Position numbers and translations under genes: made by a program. This document shows positions 34,834-42,305 of a stretch of DNA of 64,000 bases, in pieces (position 1 is the first letter of the stretch; each line of letters starts with the position of its first letter). Under the pieces are notes generated by a model. It worked only from the letters and a program-made list of their open reading frames with translations, did not search any database and was not told the DNA's origin. The DNA is from Desulfomonile tiedjei DSM 6799. GTDB lineage: Bacteria > Desulfobacterota > Desulfomonilia > Desulfomonilales > Desulfomonilaceae. Location: positions 2,666,001 to 2,730,000 of the forward strand of contig NC_018025.1 of the NCBI RefSeq assembly GCF_000266945.1. The letters run 5' to 3'.

Positions 34834-35568
34834 ATGAGTGAAATTATCTTATGTGAAACTCGAAGAACATTTCTAACGAAAGCGGGAATTCTTCTTACCG
34901 GTACCGCTGTGATCAATTCTACAGCCCACATTGCCCATGCAGAATCAAAAGAGAAAAAAAAGAAAAAAGAAGAGAAGAAAGCCGAAGAGGTTTCCCCACC
35001 CGAGGACCTGATGCGTGAGCATGGGGTCCTTCGTCGAATCTTGCTTGTCTACGAAGACATTCAGGGTCGCCTCATGGGTGGGAAAGAATTTCCTGCTGAA
35101 GTGCTTTCAAATGCAGCCGGAATAATACGTAAATTCGTCGAGGACTATCATGAAAAACTCGAGGAAGACTACCTGTTTCCTCGGTTTGAGAAAGCCGGCA
35201 AGCTGGTCGATCTGGTAACGATCCTCAAAGAGCAGCACAAGGCGGGCCGTCGCTTGACGGAATTCATCAAGAAATCTGCCGAGCCTGTAACATTAAAGGA
35301 TGCTCCGAAACAGAAAGAATTGGCTGAAACGCTGCACTTGTTCATAAGAATGTATCGACCCCATGCTTCACGCGAAGACACCGTCCTATTTCCTGCCTTG
35401 CGAACCATTGTATCCGGGAAAGAATTTGATTCTCTTGGTGAAGAATTCGAGGAAAAGGAAGAGAAACTCTTCGGTGAAGGCGGTTTTGAAAAAATAGTTG
35501 CTCAAGTGGCGGAACAGGAAAGAACTCTGGGCATCTATGAACTAGCTCAATTTACGCCACCCAAGTGA
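34834..35568 (+). CDS. Exported hemerythrin-domain protein
   Basis: A 244-residue protein with a likely Tat signal (RRTFLTKAG, residues 10-18, then a hydrophobic stretch ending AHA). A lysine-rich linker (residues 37-50) leads to a four-helix hemerythrin-like domain. Iron ligands can be placed at EHGVLRR, YHEKLEEDYLFPRF, EQHKAGRR and HASREDTVLFP. Such proteins bind oxygen or nitric oxide at a di-iron site or act as oxygen buffers. Export by Tat would fit folding with cofactor in the cytoplasm. It is followed after 16 bp by a PAP2 gene. The ligand set looks complete; the physiological ligand is unknown. Confidence 0.82.
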   Translation: MSEIILCETRRTFLTKAGILLTGTAVINSTAHIAHAESKEKKKKKEEKKAEEVSPPEDLMREHGVLRRILLVYEDIQGRLMGGKEFPAEVLSNAAGIIRKFVEDYHEKLEEDYLFPRFEKAGKLVDLVTILKEQHKAGRRLTEFIKKSAEPVTLKDAPKQKELAETLHLFIRMYRPHASREDTVLFPALRTIVSGKEFDSLGEEFEEKEEKLFGEGGFEKIVAQVAEQERTLGIYELAQFTPPK

Positions 35569-35584
35569 GAAAACCGGGGTCACA

Positions 35585-36181
35585 ATGAAAACCAAAGACG
35601 TGGTGTGGCTGGTTCTGCTCATCATGGCAATTTTGCTTACAATTTGTCTCAATTACTATCCCTATCTTCCGGGGGACGTGAGCAGCACCCGACTGATACA
35701 ATCCTTGCTGCCCGAATCTAAACACTGGGCTCAAGTCCTATCGTCAACAGCCAAAAGCCCGTTCGTCTTTATCTTGATTGCGATCACGTTTGCCCTTTCA
35801 TGGGTGATTGCGGGCTGGCGTGCAGCTTTGTTGTCTGTCGCCAGCTTCATTGGTCTGTGGTTGCTGGGAACATGGCTTGGTCCGGTAATTTCCCAGCCAC
35901 GACCTTCCCCGGAACTGGTTCAGGTGACCGAAGCAAGTCCAGGCTCTGCATTTCCGTCGATCTTCGCTTTCAATTTCATGGCGACAGTCGGCTTCCTGGC
36001 TGTTCTGGCCGGAGTCAAGGCGTCGGGAGGTCTTCGATGGGGTCTGATGGTGATCTGCATCTCGCTTCTTATTATTGGAGGGATTGCAAGAATTGCCCTG
36101 GCAGCGCATTGGCCCAGTGATGTAGCCATATCGTACTTGATAGGGCTTCTCTGGATCACTTTGCTCATTCGATTCATTTGA
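35585..36181 (+). CDS. PAP2-family membrane protein with degenerate active site
   Basis: A 198-residue, roughly six-helix membrane protein. The third PAP2 motif is present (ARIALAAHWPSD, Arg-x5-His-x3-Asp). In motif one RP is kept (SQPRPSP) but the usual Lys seven residues before is Gly. In motif two PSGH is replaced by PSIF (FPSIFAFN), so one catalytic His is missing. PAP2 enzymes normally remove phosphate from lipids such as undecaprenyl diphosphate. This copy may be inactive as a phosphatase or use other residues. It starts 16 bp after the hemerythrin-like gene. Confidence 0.75.
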   Translation: MKTKDVVWLVLLIMAILLTICLNYYPYLPGDVSSTRLIQSLLPESKHWAQVLSSTAKSPFVFILIAITFALSWVIAGWRAALLSVASFIGLWLLGTWLGPVISQPRPSPELVQVTEASPGSAFPSIFAFNFMATVGFLAVLAGVKASGGLRWGLMVICISLLIIGGIARIALAAHWPSDVAISYLIGLLWITLLIRFI

Positions 36182-36184
36182 AGA

Positions 36185-37369
36185 ATGAGAAATTCAGAAA
36201 GCAGGAAAGCAAGGGAGCGATTGGTGAAAGTGAACGAGAATTATTCTTTTCTGATCGATGTAGCGTCTACATGCAATTTGAAATGTCCTTCCTGTCCGCA
36301 GGCAAACCCGAAGAACCCGGTTCGCAGAAATGAACTCATGGAGCCGGAACTGCTGGATTCTATACTGAGAAAAGCAACTTCAGAGTGCCAAATCTCTTTT
36401 GTCTATCTCTACAACTGGGCAGAGCCTTTCTTGAATCCCAAACTGCCCGACCTCATCGACATAGTGAATTCCCATAATATTCCTTGCGGAGTAAGTTCCA
36501 ACCTGAACATTAGACGCAATATAGATCGCGTTGTGGCAAGCAATCCCGCGAACTTTGTTATCAGCACTTCGGGCTTTAATCAACATACATACGGGAAAAT
36601 GCACGCGGCAGGAAATGTCGAGCGGGTCAAAGAAAACATGATTTGGCTTTCTGAGGTGAGGAAGAATACTAACAGCCGCACTCGGGTAGAAGTTAATTAT
36701 ATACGCTATCTTGGTAACTTGGACGAGCTCGTGCTCATGCGGAAATTTGCCGCCTCACTTGGGTTCTTTTTCAGACAATCCATAGCTGCGCTATTTCCTC
36801 TGGAAAGATTGTTAAAGTATCTCTCCGACTCGCAAAAAAAGGAAAGGACGATCGACGAGGAAAAAGAACTGTTTGAAATCCTGCTTTTTCCCTATGAAGA
36901 ACTGATGCAACTATCAGGTCCCTTCAAGAGATTTCCATGCAGTTATCGGGAAGAGCAAATCGTGCTAAATTCTCGCGGACAGGTCCAGCTCTGTTGTCTT
37001 GTTTTCGATCCGACCAGGTTCACCATAACCGATTTCTTGTCTGATTCCATTGAGCGGATACGAGAGCTGAAACGAGGACAGGATTTCTGCAAGTCATGCA
37101 TTGAAAAGGGAATTCATACCTTAGGCCTGAGATTTGGTCCTAATCTCAGACCGGTTGTTTTAAAGAAAGTCGCCGATTACTACTCCGAGGCTGGCGTGGA
37201 CTTTCACAACCTGCCTCGAACTTCAAACGGCCTTTGGTTCGATCGGTCAGTCAGACTACTAAAGGAGTCAGCCAGGCGCTCGATCGTACTTCGTCGCTTG
37301 ACGCGGGAGGCTGTCACCAGATTCCCCGTATTGAAGAGACTGCCTGGAGATATATTGTCTTTAGAATGA
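36185..37369 (+). CDS. Radical SAM protein with SPASM-like C-terminal cysteines
   Basis: A 394-residue enzyme. The radical SAM cluster motif CNLKCPSC (C-x3-C-x2-C) is near residue 36, followed by the barrel strands FVYLYNWAEPFLNP and VSSNLNIRR. Around residues 255-315 extra cysteines (FPCSYRE, LCCLVF, CKSC) look like a SPASM-type auxiliary cluster site. Such enzymes modify peptides or nucleic acids, or act on small molecules. No precursor peptide is evident next to it. It lies three bases after the PAP2 stop, so it is probably cotranscribed. The substrate is unknown. Confidence 0.85.
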   Translation: MRNSESRKARERLVKVNENYSFLIDVASTCNLKCPSCPQANPKNPVRRNELMEPELLDSILRKATSECQISFVYLYNWAEPFLNPKLPDLIDIVNSHNIPCGVSSNLNIRRNIDRVVASNPANFVISTSGFNQHTYGKMHAAGNVERVKENMIWLSEVRKNTNSRTRVEVNYIRYLGNLDELVLMRKFAASLGFFFRQSIAALFPLERLLKYLSDSQKKERTIDEEKELFEILLFPYEELMQLSGPFKRFPCSYREEQIVLNSRGQVQLCCLVFDPTRFTITDFLSDSIERIRELKRGQDFCKSCIEKGIHTLGLRFGPNLRPVVLKKVADYYSEAGVDFHNLPRTSNGLWFDRSVRLLKESARRSIVLRRLTREAVTRFPVLKRLPGDILSLE

Positions 37370-37381
37370 AATAAGGGAGGC

Positions 37382-37498
37382 ATGAACTCATCCGTGTCAC
37401 CTAGACCAACCGAAGTCGCACTTCTATTTCTCAAGTTGGGCATTATCGCGTTCGGTGGACCGGCAGCCCACATAGCGATGATGCACAATGAAATGTGA
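37382..37498 (+). pseudogene. chrA: Remnant of chromate transporter chrA (first 38 codons)
   Basis: A good ribosome site (AAGGGAGG) and ATG are followed by 38 codons that match the start of Chr[21 protein letters not shown], then a stop. Full ChrA proteins have about 390 residues. Nothing ChrA-like continues in any frame after the stop, so the remainder has been deleted. It follows the radical SAM gene by 12 bp. Confidence 0.7.
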
Positions 37499-37867
37499 AA
37501 CGAAAATCTTTGTCTGGCCGACTGGCTGGTTCAATCAGTGTTTTTGAAAGAGGTCTCGGGGTATCAGAGACTCCATCTACAAACGCAGGTTTGTGGGACC
37601 TGAGCCCATCATTCAAGTCATGGGAGCAGCAGGATTTTACCATCGCCCATGTTATGGACCGTGTCTCTACAGTTTTATGGCCGGCTACAGTCAGATCGTG
37701 ACAAAACACTCCGGTCAGCCCAGGCCGAATTCCTCTTTGGCAGGCGCGGCGTATAGCCTTGAGGTAGACGGAGCTATCAATGTGAGACCTGACATTCTAG
37801 TTGGGATATTCGGCGCTTACCATAGGCTTCAGCTTGACATACTTGTTCTGAGAGCTGTTTTTTCCTC

Positions 37868-38656
37868 TCAAATGATTCCTGCCCCCAAGGCAATCGCCAG
37901 CAACAGCAGCATCATTCCGACAATCATCTGCACAGTCTTCATGGTGATCTTTTTCATAAGCCTTGCCCCGATGAATGAACCTGCAAAAGCTGCGGCTATT
38001 CCGGCCATGATGAGTCCAGTCCCGTCGTGAGTTCCCAATAGGGCAGAATCCCTTGCGACGAACGTGCTGCTATAGATGACGAGTCGGGACATATCCACTG
38101 CCACAGTTGACACCACACCAGTCGCAATAAAGGCCTCTTTGCTCAGACCGCATCGGATCAGGAATGCGCTCCGCAAAGCTCCTTGAAGCCCTGAAAGACC
38201 ACCAAAGAACCCTGACATCGCACCCCCAACGGGGACATATTTGGAGTCGAACTGCAGCTTCTCGAAATAAGGTAACAGGTCCCACAAAGCGAAAGAAGCA
38301 ATCAGAGCTCCCATAACTGTCTTTACTACAGTAATCTCATACAAATGGCCACCCAAGCTATATTGTGTGAGAGGTTTCATATCGGAGAGATAACCGAGCA
38401 GGAAAGCGCCGACCGCTGCGAACAATGCGGCTGGAACTGTGAATCTCAATGCAGTTTTCGCGTCCGCATGCCTGCCTACCAACAGAACCTTAAATAGATT
38501 GTTCGCCAGATGAACCACCGCTGTGGCGGCCACCGCGAAATTGATGGGAAAAAAGATAGCAAAGGCTGGCATCAAGAGAGTTCCCAAGCCGAATCCCGAA
38601 AACAGAGTCAGCGCTGACACGACAAGGGCAACGACACAAATGACGAAGTATTCCAC
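37868..38656 (-). CDS. TauE/SafE-family membrane transporter
   Basis: A 262-residue inner-membrane protein with seven to eight helices. It has the family N-terminal motif (FGLGTLLMPAF) and the repeat in the second half (FFGGLSGLQGALRSAFLI). TauE/SafE proteins are believed to move sulfite, sulfoacetate or other small anions outward. It begins two bases after the PadR regulator gene ends, and both are read leftward, so PadR probably controls it. Substrate unknown; the metal-resistance context and sulfur metabolism both fit. Confidence 0.85.
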   Translation of the reverse strand: MEYFVICVVALVVSALTLFSGFGLGTLLMPAFAIFFPINFAVAATAVVHLANNLFKVLLVGRHADAKTALRFTVPAALFAAVGAFLLGYLSDMKPLTQYSLGGHLYEITVVKTVMGALIASFALWDLLPYFEKLQFDSKYVPVGGAMSGFFGGLSGLQGALRSAFLIRCGLSKEAFIATGVVSTVAVDMSRLVIYSSTFVARDSALLGTHDGTGLIMAGIAAAFAGSFIGARLMKKITMKTVQMIVGMMLLLLAIALGAGII

Positions 38657-38658
38657 GA

Positions 38659-39015
38659 TTAATCCTTATTCCCATTTCTCGGCGTCTTCGAGCTCGGTTT
38701 CGTTTGGGCAGTTTCTAACCCGAAAAGCTCACCAAAGAGTTCAATGAGCTTTTCCTTCGCCTCATCCAAGACCGTCTTGCCCAACTCGGTTGTTTTGTAA
38801 AGCCGACGAAATTTGCCGTTGTTCAGCTCTTTCTCTGACAGCAATAGCCCCCTTTCCTCCATTCGATGGAGAAGCGGATACATGGTGCCTGGGCTAATTT
38901 TGTAACCATGGCTGCCGAGTTCCTCCAGAATGCCGAGTCCGAATATAGGTTCCTCGGAAGCATGGTGAAGTACGTGCAGACGGATGAATCCGGAAAAGAA
39001 CTCGTTAGGTTCCAT
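38659..39015 (-). CDS. PadR-family transcriptional regulator
   Basis: A 118-residue winged-helix protein. Residues 5-90 form the PadR domain (FGLGILEELGSHGYKISPGT and YPLLHRMEERGLL are characteristic), followed by a short helical dimerisation tail. PadR proteins repress nearby genes until a ligand binds. ATG 39015 follows GGAGAT. It is the first gene of a two-gene unit with the TauE-like transporter. A TATCG-N5-CGATA palindrome lies 25 bp upstream and is its likely operator. Confidence 0.88.
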   Translation of the reverse strand: MEPNEFFSGFIRLHVLHHASEEPIFGLGILEELGSHGYKISPGTMYPLLHRMEERGLLLSEKELNNGKFRRLYKTTELGKTVLDEAKEKLIELFGELFGLETAQTKPSSKTPRNGNKD

Positions 39016-39039
39016 ATTATCTCCAGTATCGTAGTTCGT

Positions 39040-39054
39040 TATCGTAATTCGATA
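39040..39054. promoter_or_regulatory. Candidate PadR operator
   Basis: TATCG-taatt-CGATA is a perfect 5-bp inverted repeat ahead of padR, and a further TATCG lies at 39028-39032. The site is placed where the promoter of the padR-tauE unit is expected, consistent with autorepression. Confidence 0.4.
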
Positions 39055-39140
39055 TTAAATCTCGGAAAGATGCCTGTCAAGTGGAAAGGCATCCTTTGCC
39101 GAGATCCTATTGAGATGCTCGGATGATCTTGCCGAGCACG

Positions 39141-39275
39141 TCTCTCTGGCGCATGAGCTCTCATCATTCTAGATGCATCGCACGGATGGATTGAACCGAA
39201 CTGCTTGATCATTCGGTGAGCAAAGCTACCGATAATGGCCAAGGGCTGTCTCAGTTCATGAGCTACTTCCGTGCC
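39141..39275 (-). pseudogene. Histidine-kinase fragment (H-box region)
   Basis: The minus strand encodes about 45 codons including VAHELRQPLAIIGSF-AHRMIKQ, a clear HisKA phospho-acceptor box. There is no start codon with a ribosome site, no upstream sensor part, and no ATPase domain after it. It lies in a non-coding gap and is best read as a gene remnant. Confidence 0.6.
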
Positions 39276-39290
39276 AGCTCGACACTCCTT

Positions 39291-39327
39291 ACCACTGGGG
39301 ACACTTCAGGCCCCCAGTGGTTTTCTT
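39291..39327 (+). terminator. Strong stem-loop, plus-strand terminator-like
   Basis: ACCACTGGGG and CCCCAGTGGT make a perfect 10-bp stem around an 11-nt loop, followed by TTTCTTC on the plus strand. It lies 18 bp beyond the end of the leftward small secreted protein gene, so it may also end that message even though its T-run faces the other way. Confidence 0.6.
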
Positions 39328-39344
39328 CGCTTGTGCCTGAACAC

Positions 39345-39593
39345 TTAAGGCATCGGCTCCCAGGCTCTGATGTTGCCATAAGGACTTGGATGCGTACGCG
39401 ATTCAGGGAGAGCATCGCCCGATCGGGCCTCTCTCTCAATGGCTTCGAATTTCTCCGATTGTCTTTTCTGCTGAGCCTCGATTCTTTTCCATTTTTTATC
39501 TAGATTAAACCGGGTGTGCCCGCCTCTGCCAAAGGCAACAGGAACGGAGACGAGGAACGCTAAAAGCGTCAACATGGTAATAAGCTTCTTCAT
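39345..39593 (-). CDS. Small secreted protein of unknown function
   Basis: An 82-residue protein with a signal peptide (MKKLITMLTLLAFLVSVPVAFG). The mature part is highly charged and helical (KKWKRIEAQQKRQSEKF) and ends WEPMP. It shares this plan, and the WEP ending, with the adjacent 75-residue protein, and more loosely with a third protein at 51550-51792. ATG 39593 follows AAGGA. The cluster is next to copper/silver genes, which may hint at an envelope metal-stress role, but no metal-binding motif is visible. Confidence 0.6.
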   Translation of the reverse strand: MKKLITMLTLLAFLVSVPVAFGRGGHTRFNLDKKWKRIEAQQKRQSEKFEAIEREARSGDALPESRTHPSPYGNIRAWEPMP

Positions 39594-39681
39594 TTCACTA
39601 TCCTTTGCGCTTATGCGCTGTTAGATGCAGATTCTGCCAGCAGTTCTGTGGTAATAAGCCTAGTATTTCAGCTATCCTGCT

Positions 39682-39909
39682 TCATGGCCAAGGCTCCCAG
39701 AGCCGTGGCAAATTGTACACATATGTCTTGTAGGCTTCTTCCCTCTCAGCGAGGGTTTTGGCCGTCATGACTGCTCGCCACCGTTTCTGATCGCCCTGCT
39801 GCTGTTTCCAAATATGCATGAGATAATCCCGGCTCGCATCCCTGGCCACGGCGAATGGAGCAGGAGCCAACATTGCCAACAACATGAATATGACTAGAAG
39901 TTTTTTCAT
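39682..39909 (-). CDS. Small secreted protein, RDASRD type
   Basis: A 75-residue exported protein: signal peptide (MKKLLVIFMLLAMLAPAPFA), then VARDASRDYLMHIWKQQQGD and the ending RLWEPWP. The start ARDA-SRD-x-L-x3-W-x2-QQ also occurs in the protein at 51550-51792 (ARDA-NRD-x-L-x3-W-x2-QQ), so this is a small paralogous family. ATG 39909 follows GGAG. I do not recognise the family and propose no function beyond export. Confidence 0.6.
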   Translation of the reverse strand: MKKLLVIFMLLAMLAPAPFAVARDASRDYLMHIWKQQQGDQKRWRAVMTAKTLAEREEAYKTYVYNLPRLWEPWP

Positions 39910-40117
39910 CTATTTTCTCCGTTATCCCAAGTTCTTGTGTCCCGCACGCATTAGCGGATAATGCACGCCCAAGCTTGAAACTGGACTGCGCCCTTTTCGT
40001 TCTCGATTGCACAGGTTCAAGCAGGGTATCGGGATAATCTCTTCTTGCGCCAAACGACGCTCATGACTGAGCTCAAATTATCCAAATGCTCGAAACAGTG
40101 ATAAACAGTGATAAGAC

Positions 40118-40495
40118 TTAAATGAGGAGAGCGATCGTACGAAGTGAGGTAATAAGAGGATTGACAGGCAACTGTCCCTGAAGGAACAAGTTTCCTCTTG
40201 AAATTTGCGGGCTAGAGACCGCAGGGGATATGAGGGTGGAGAACCCCCACTGTGCGCCCATCAGGTAAGTACCCTTGAATTGTGAAGTCTGGGATTCCGA
40301 ACCGTTAGCGACTGCAGAAATGTTCGGGCACGGTCCGCAGTCGCAAGATTCTGAAGCGCCGGTAGACGATCCTATAGCACAGGGAGTATATTCCTGGTGG
40401 TGAAACACACAACAACACACTTGCGTACCCATTGTTACCAGGAATATCAGGGTGATGAAGTATGCTCCATAATGAGGTCTCGCCATGATCGTCAT
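40118..40495 (-). CDS. Cys-rich exported protein, copy A
   Basis: A 125-residue protein with an N-terminal hydrophobic segment (residues 10-25) followed at once by VCCCVFHH and later ESCDCGPCP. The C-terminus reads SLRTIALLI. The same plan (membrane segment, a C-x-C or CCC cluster, Cys/His patches, leucine/isoleucine end) is shared by the proteins at 47855-48256 and 52102-52542. ATG 40495 follows GGGAG. The cysteine clusters and the Cus/NosL neighbours suggest periplasmic copper or silver binding. The family is not one I can name with certainty. Confidence 0.6.
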   Translation of the reverse strand: MTIMARPHYGAYFITLIFLVTMGTQVCCCVFHHQEYTPCAIGSSTGASESCDCGPCPNISAVANGSESQTSQFKGTYLMGAQWGFSTLISPAVSSPQISRGNLFLQGQLPVNPLITSLRTIALLI

Positions 40496-40618
40496 GGATT
40501 TTATTCTCCCTGATTAAACCATAAGACGTCCAATTGCGCTGTCAAGGTGGCTCGGTACAAATCTGAATGCTTCATGGAATCTATGCGGGTCAGTAACATA
40601 CTTCTCCATCAATACTCA

Positions 40619-41380
40619 TCAATGATGACCACCGCCGTGATGCCCACGCCCACCCACAGAAGGTTCGTACGGGTCTGATCGTTGCCTCCGTTGGGGCGCT
40701 GTGCGTCTTCTGGGAGCCTCAATTGCTTGTTCTTTGGGTTGAGCCGTACTCGGTTCGACTGCGGGAGCCGGCACCTTCTCTTCTGCAACGCTCGGTGGCT
40801 CCGTTTTTTCTTTTACTCCGATGTCTGCGGGCTCTTCCTGTGCTGCTCGGGCCACTTCGTGGAGCTGAACAATCCATTTTCCATCGTTGTTAGATGCAAA
40901 TTTTGCTGCTCCATCCATATTGCTGAAGGCAATAAGCTCATACCCCATGGGCCCTTTGACCTCGCTGCCAAGGACTAGAAAGGCTGTCCGAAGTTCAATC
41001 ATCTTCTTAGTCACAAAATCGGTGACATACTGGCGGGCGAGATCTGCAACGTTTATATCGTATTTCTGAGGCACTGAATTGTAGATGAATAAGCAGCGTG
41101 CCCCATCGAAACCCACCACGCGTCCATCCTTAAAAACAGCAGCAGCCACTCCATGAAATCCTACTACTCGTCCTTCTTTGAATGTGACGGTGACACCCTG
41201 TCCGTCTCTTCCGCCTATAACCATTCCGCAAACCGGACACTTATGAGATAGATCCACTTTGGACCCATCGGGCAGTTGAAGAAATTGGTCTGCATGCGAA
41301 ACATGGATTGCAACAAAAACAAGGATGATCGATATGGTGATTACTCGCGAAAACATCCGGGGACTATGCTTTTCATACAT
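40619..41380 (-). CDS. nosL: NosL-family copper protein with His-rich tail
   Basis: A 253-residue exported protein. After a signal sequence (residues 10-30) the NosL motif KCPVCGMVIGG gives the Cu(I)-binding Cys/Met set. Residues about 65-95 contain a short duplication, FKEGRVVGF-HG and FKDGRVVGF-DG. A Pro/Glu/Ala-rich linker then leads to a tail ending GRGHHGGGHH, likely another metal site. NosL proteins deliver copper; no nitrous oxide reductase gene is present. ATG 41380 follows GGGAGA and sits two bases after the stop of a CusA remnant. Confidence 0.85.
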   Translation of the reverse strand: MYEKHSPRMFSRVITISIILVFVAIHVSHADQFLQLPDGSKVDLSHKCPVCGMVIGGRDGQGVTVTFKEGRVVGFHGVAAAVFKDGRVVGFDGARCLFIYNSVPQKYDINVADLARQYVTDFVTKKMIELRTAFLVLGSEVKGPMGYELIAFSNMDGAAKFASNNDGKWIVQLHEVARAAQEEPADIGVKEKTEPPSVAEEKVPAPAVEPSTAQPKEQAIEAPRRRTAPQRRQRSDPYEPSVGGRGHHGGGHH

Positions 41381-41382
41381 TT

Positions 41383-41490
41383 CTATTCTCCCTCTTGTAC
41401 CAACTTGTTCCTTCGTTTAAATTCAATTTCCTTCTCCAGACAATAAATAGTCGGAACGACGAACACGGTAATCAGGTCCAGGAACATTCC
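41383..41490 (-). pseudogene. C-terminal remnant of a second CusA-type RND pump
   Basis: The minus strand encodes about 35 codons reading GMFLDLITVFVVPTIYCLEK-EIEFKRRNK to a TAG stop. The intact CusA ends ATITIFVVPTIYCLEK-EIVFKRR. The similarity stops abruptly at 41490, so this is the tail of a lost paralogue. The nosL start lies two bases after its stop. Confidence 0.8.
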
Positions 41491-41596
41491 TTTTCATAGC
41501 CCAAAGCGATCTCACTCTTTAAGGGCCGAGGCTGTGGTGAACGGCGCCCGTAAGACCACCCTCCTCTGTCCCTCTCGTCAAGGCCGTCAAAGGAAT

Positions 41597-41611
41597 CCCG
41601 CGTTTCGCGGG
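41597..41611 (-). terminator. Short GC-rich hairpin after the Met-rich protein gene
   Basis: CCCGCG-ttt-CGCGGG, followed on the minus strand by ATTCCTTT, could end the leftward cusB-cusA-Met-rich message. The T-run is weak. Confidence 0.4.
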
Positions 41612-41741
41612 GTCTCCCCTGGCGGGACAGGAAAGTGAGGGCGATTCCTATTCTGTTTCAAGAGCGCAATTTTCAATAAGCTTCATCATGCTCCGTTGCG
41701 CTCGCAATGACAATTTCCTCCAGAACGCGGCGATCTCATTC

Positions 41742-42284
41742 CTATTGGTTCGGTTTCTCCTTCGGCGCTGGAGTCTCCTGACCAGACTCCAACTTCTTCC
41801 CGGCTTCGTGGACATGACTATGACCTTCGTCCAGCTCCTTTTTTCCTTCGGTCATCTGCTCCTTCTTATCCATCATTTTCATGCCCGACTGCATCATCTT
41901 GCAGCCTTTCATCATCTTCTCCATCTTCTCCATCATGGGCTTCATCTTCTCGCCCATTTTACCGCCCATCATCTTCTCTTGAGCGGCATCTGCCAGCTTC
42001 TGGCCCTGCTGCATCATCGCTTGGCCCTTTTCCATCAATTGCATGGCGTCTTCCCTGTTCTTGCCCTTCTCCAACATGTCCGCGCCTTTTTTCATCATCT
42101 CGGAGCCGTCCATGATGAGCTTTATGCCGTTCTTCAACTCCGGCGTCGCGGATGGAGTCTCGGATACCTTTGGCGTCTCTTTGACTTCCTGTGCCAGCGC
42201 TGGTGACGTGGCAGCGAGTTGCAGGCCGAACAACGCCAAGCAAGCCATAAGGATCCATCCCGAATTCATAAGTCTCGATCTCAT
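41742..42284 (-). CDS. Met-rich exported protein, probable Cu/Ag-binding
   Basis: A 180-residue protein with a signal peptide (residues 1-31, ending ALA-QE). The mature part is a long helix rich in Met, Lys and Glu: repeated MM pairs, KMGEKMKPMMEKMEKMMKG, one Cys, and a HSHVHEAGK patch. Met clusters are typical of Cu(I)/Ag(I) binding in the oxidising periplasm. It starts 22 bp after cusA on the same strand with a GGAGGTT site, taking the place that CusF or similar chaperones hold in other operons. Sequence similarity to CusF is not evident. Confidence 0.75.
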   Translation of the reverse strand: MRSRLMNSGWILMACLALFGLQLAATSPALAQEVKETPKVSETPSATPELKNGIKLIMDGSEMMKKGADMLEKGKNREDAMQLMEKGQAMMQQGQKLADAAQEKMMGGKMGEKMKPMMEKMEKMMKGCKMMQSGMKMMDKKEQMTEGKKELDEGHSHVHEAGKKLESGQETPAPKEKPNQ

Positions 42285-42305
42285 TTCTCGAACCTCCTGT
42301 TCTTT

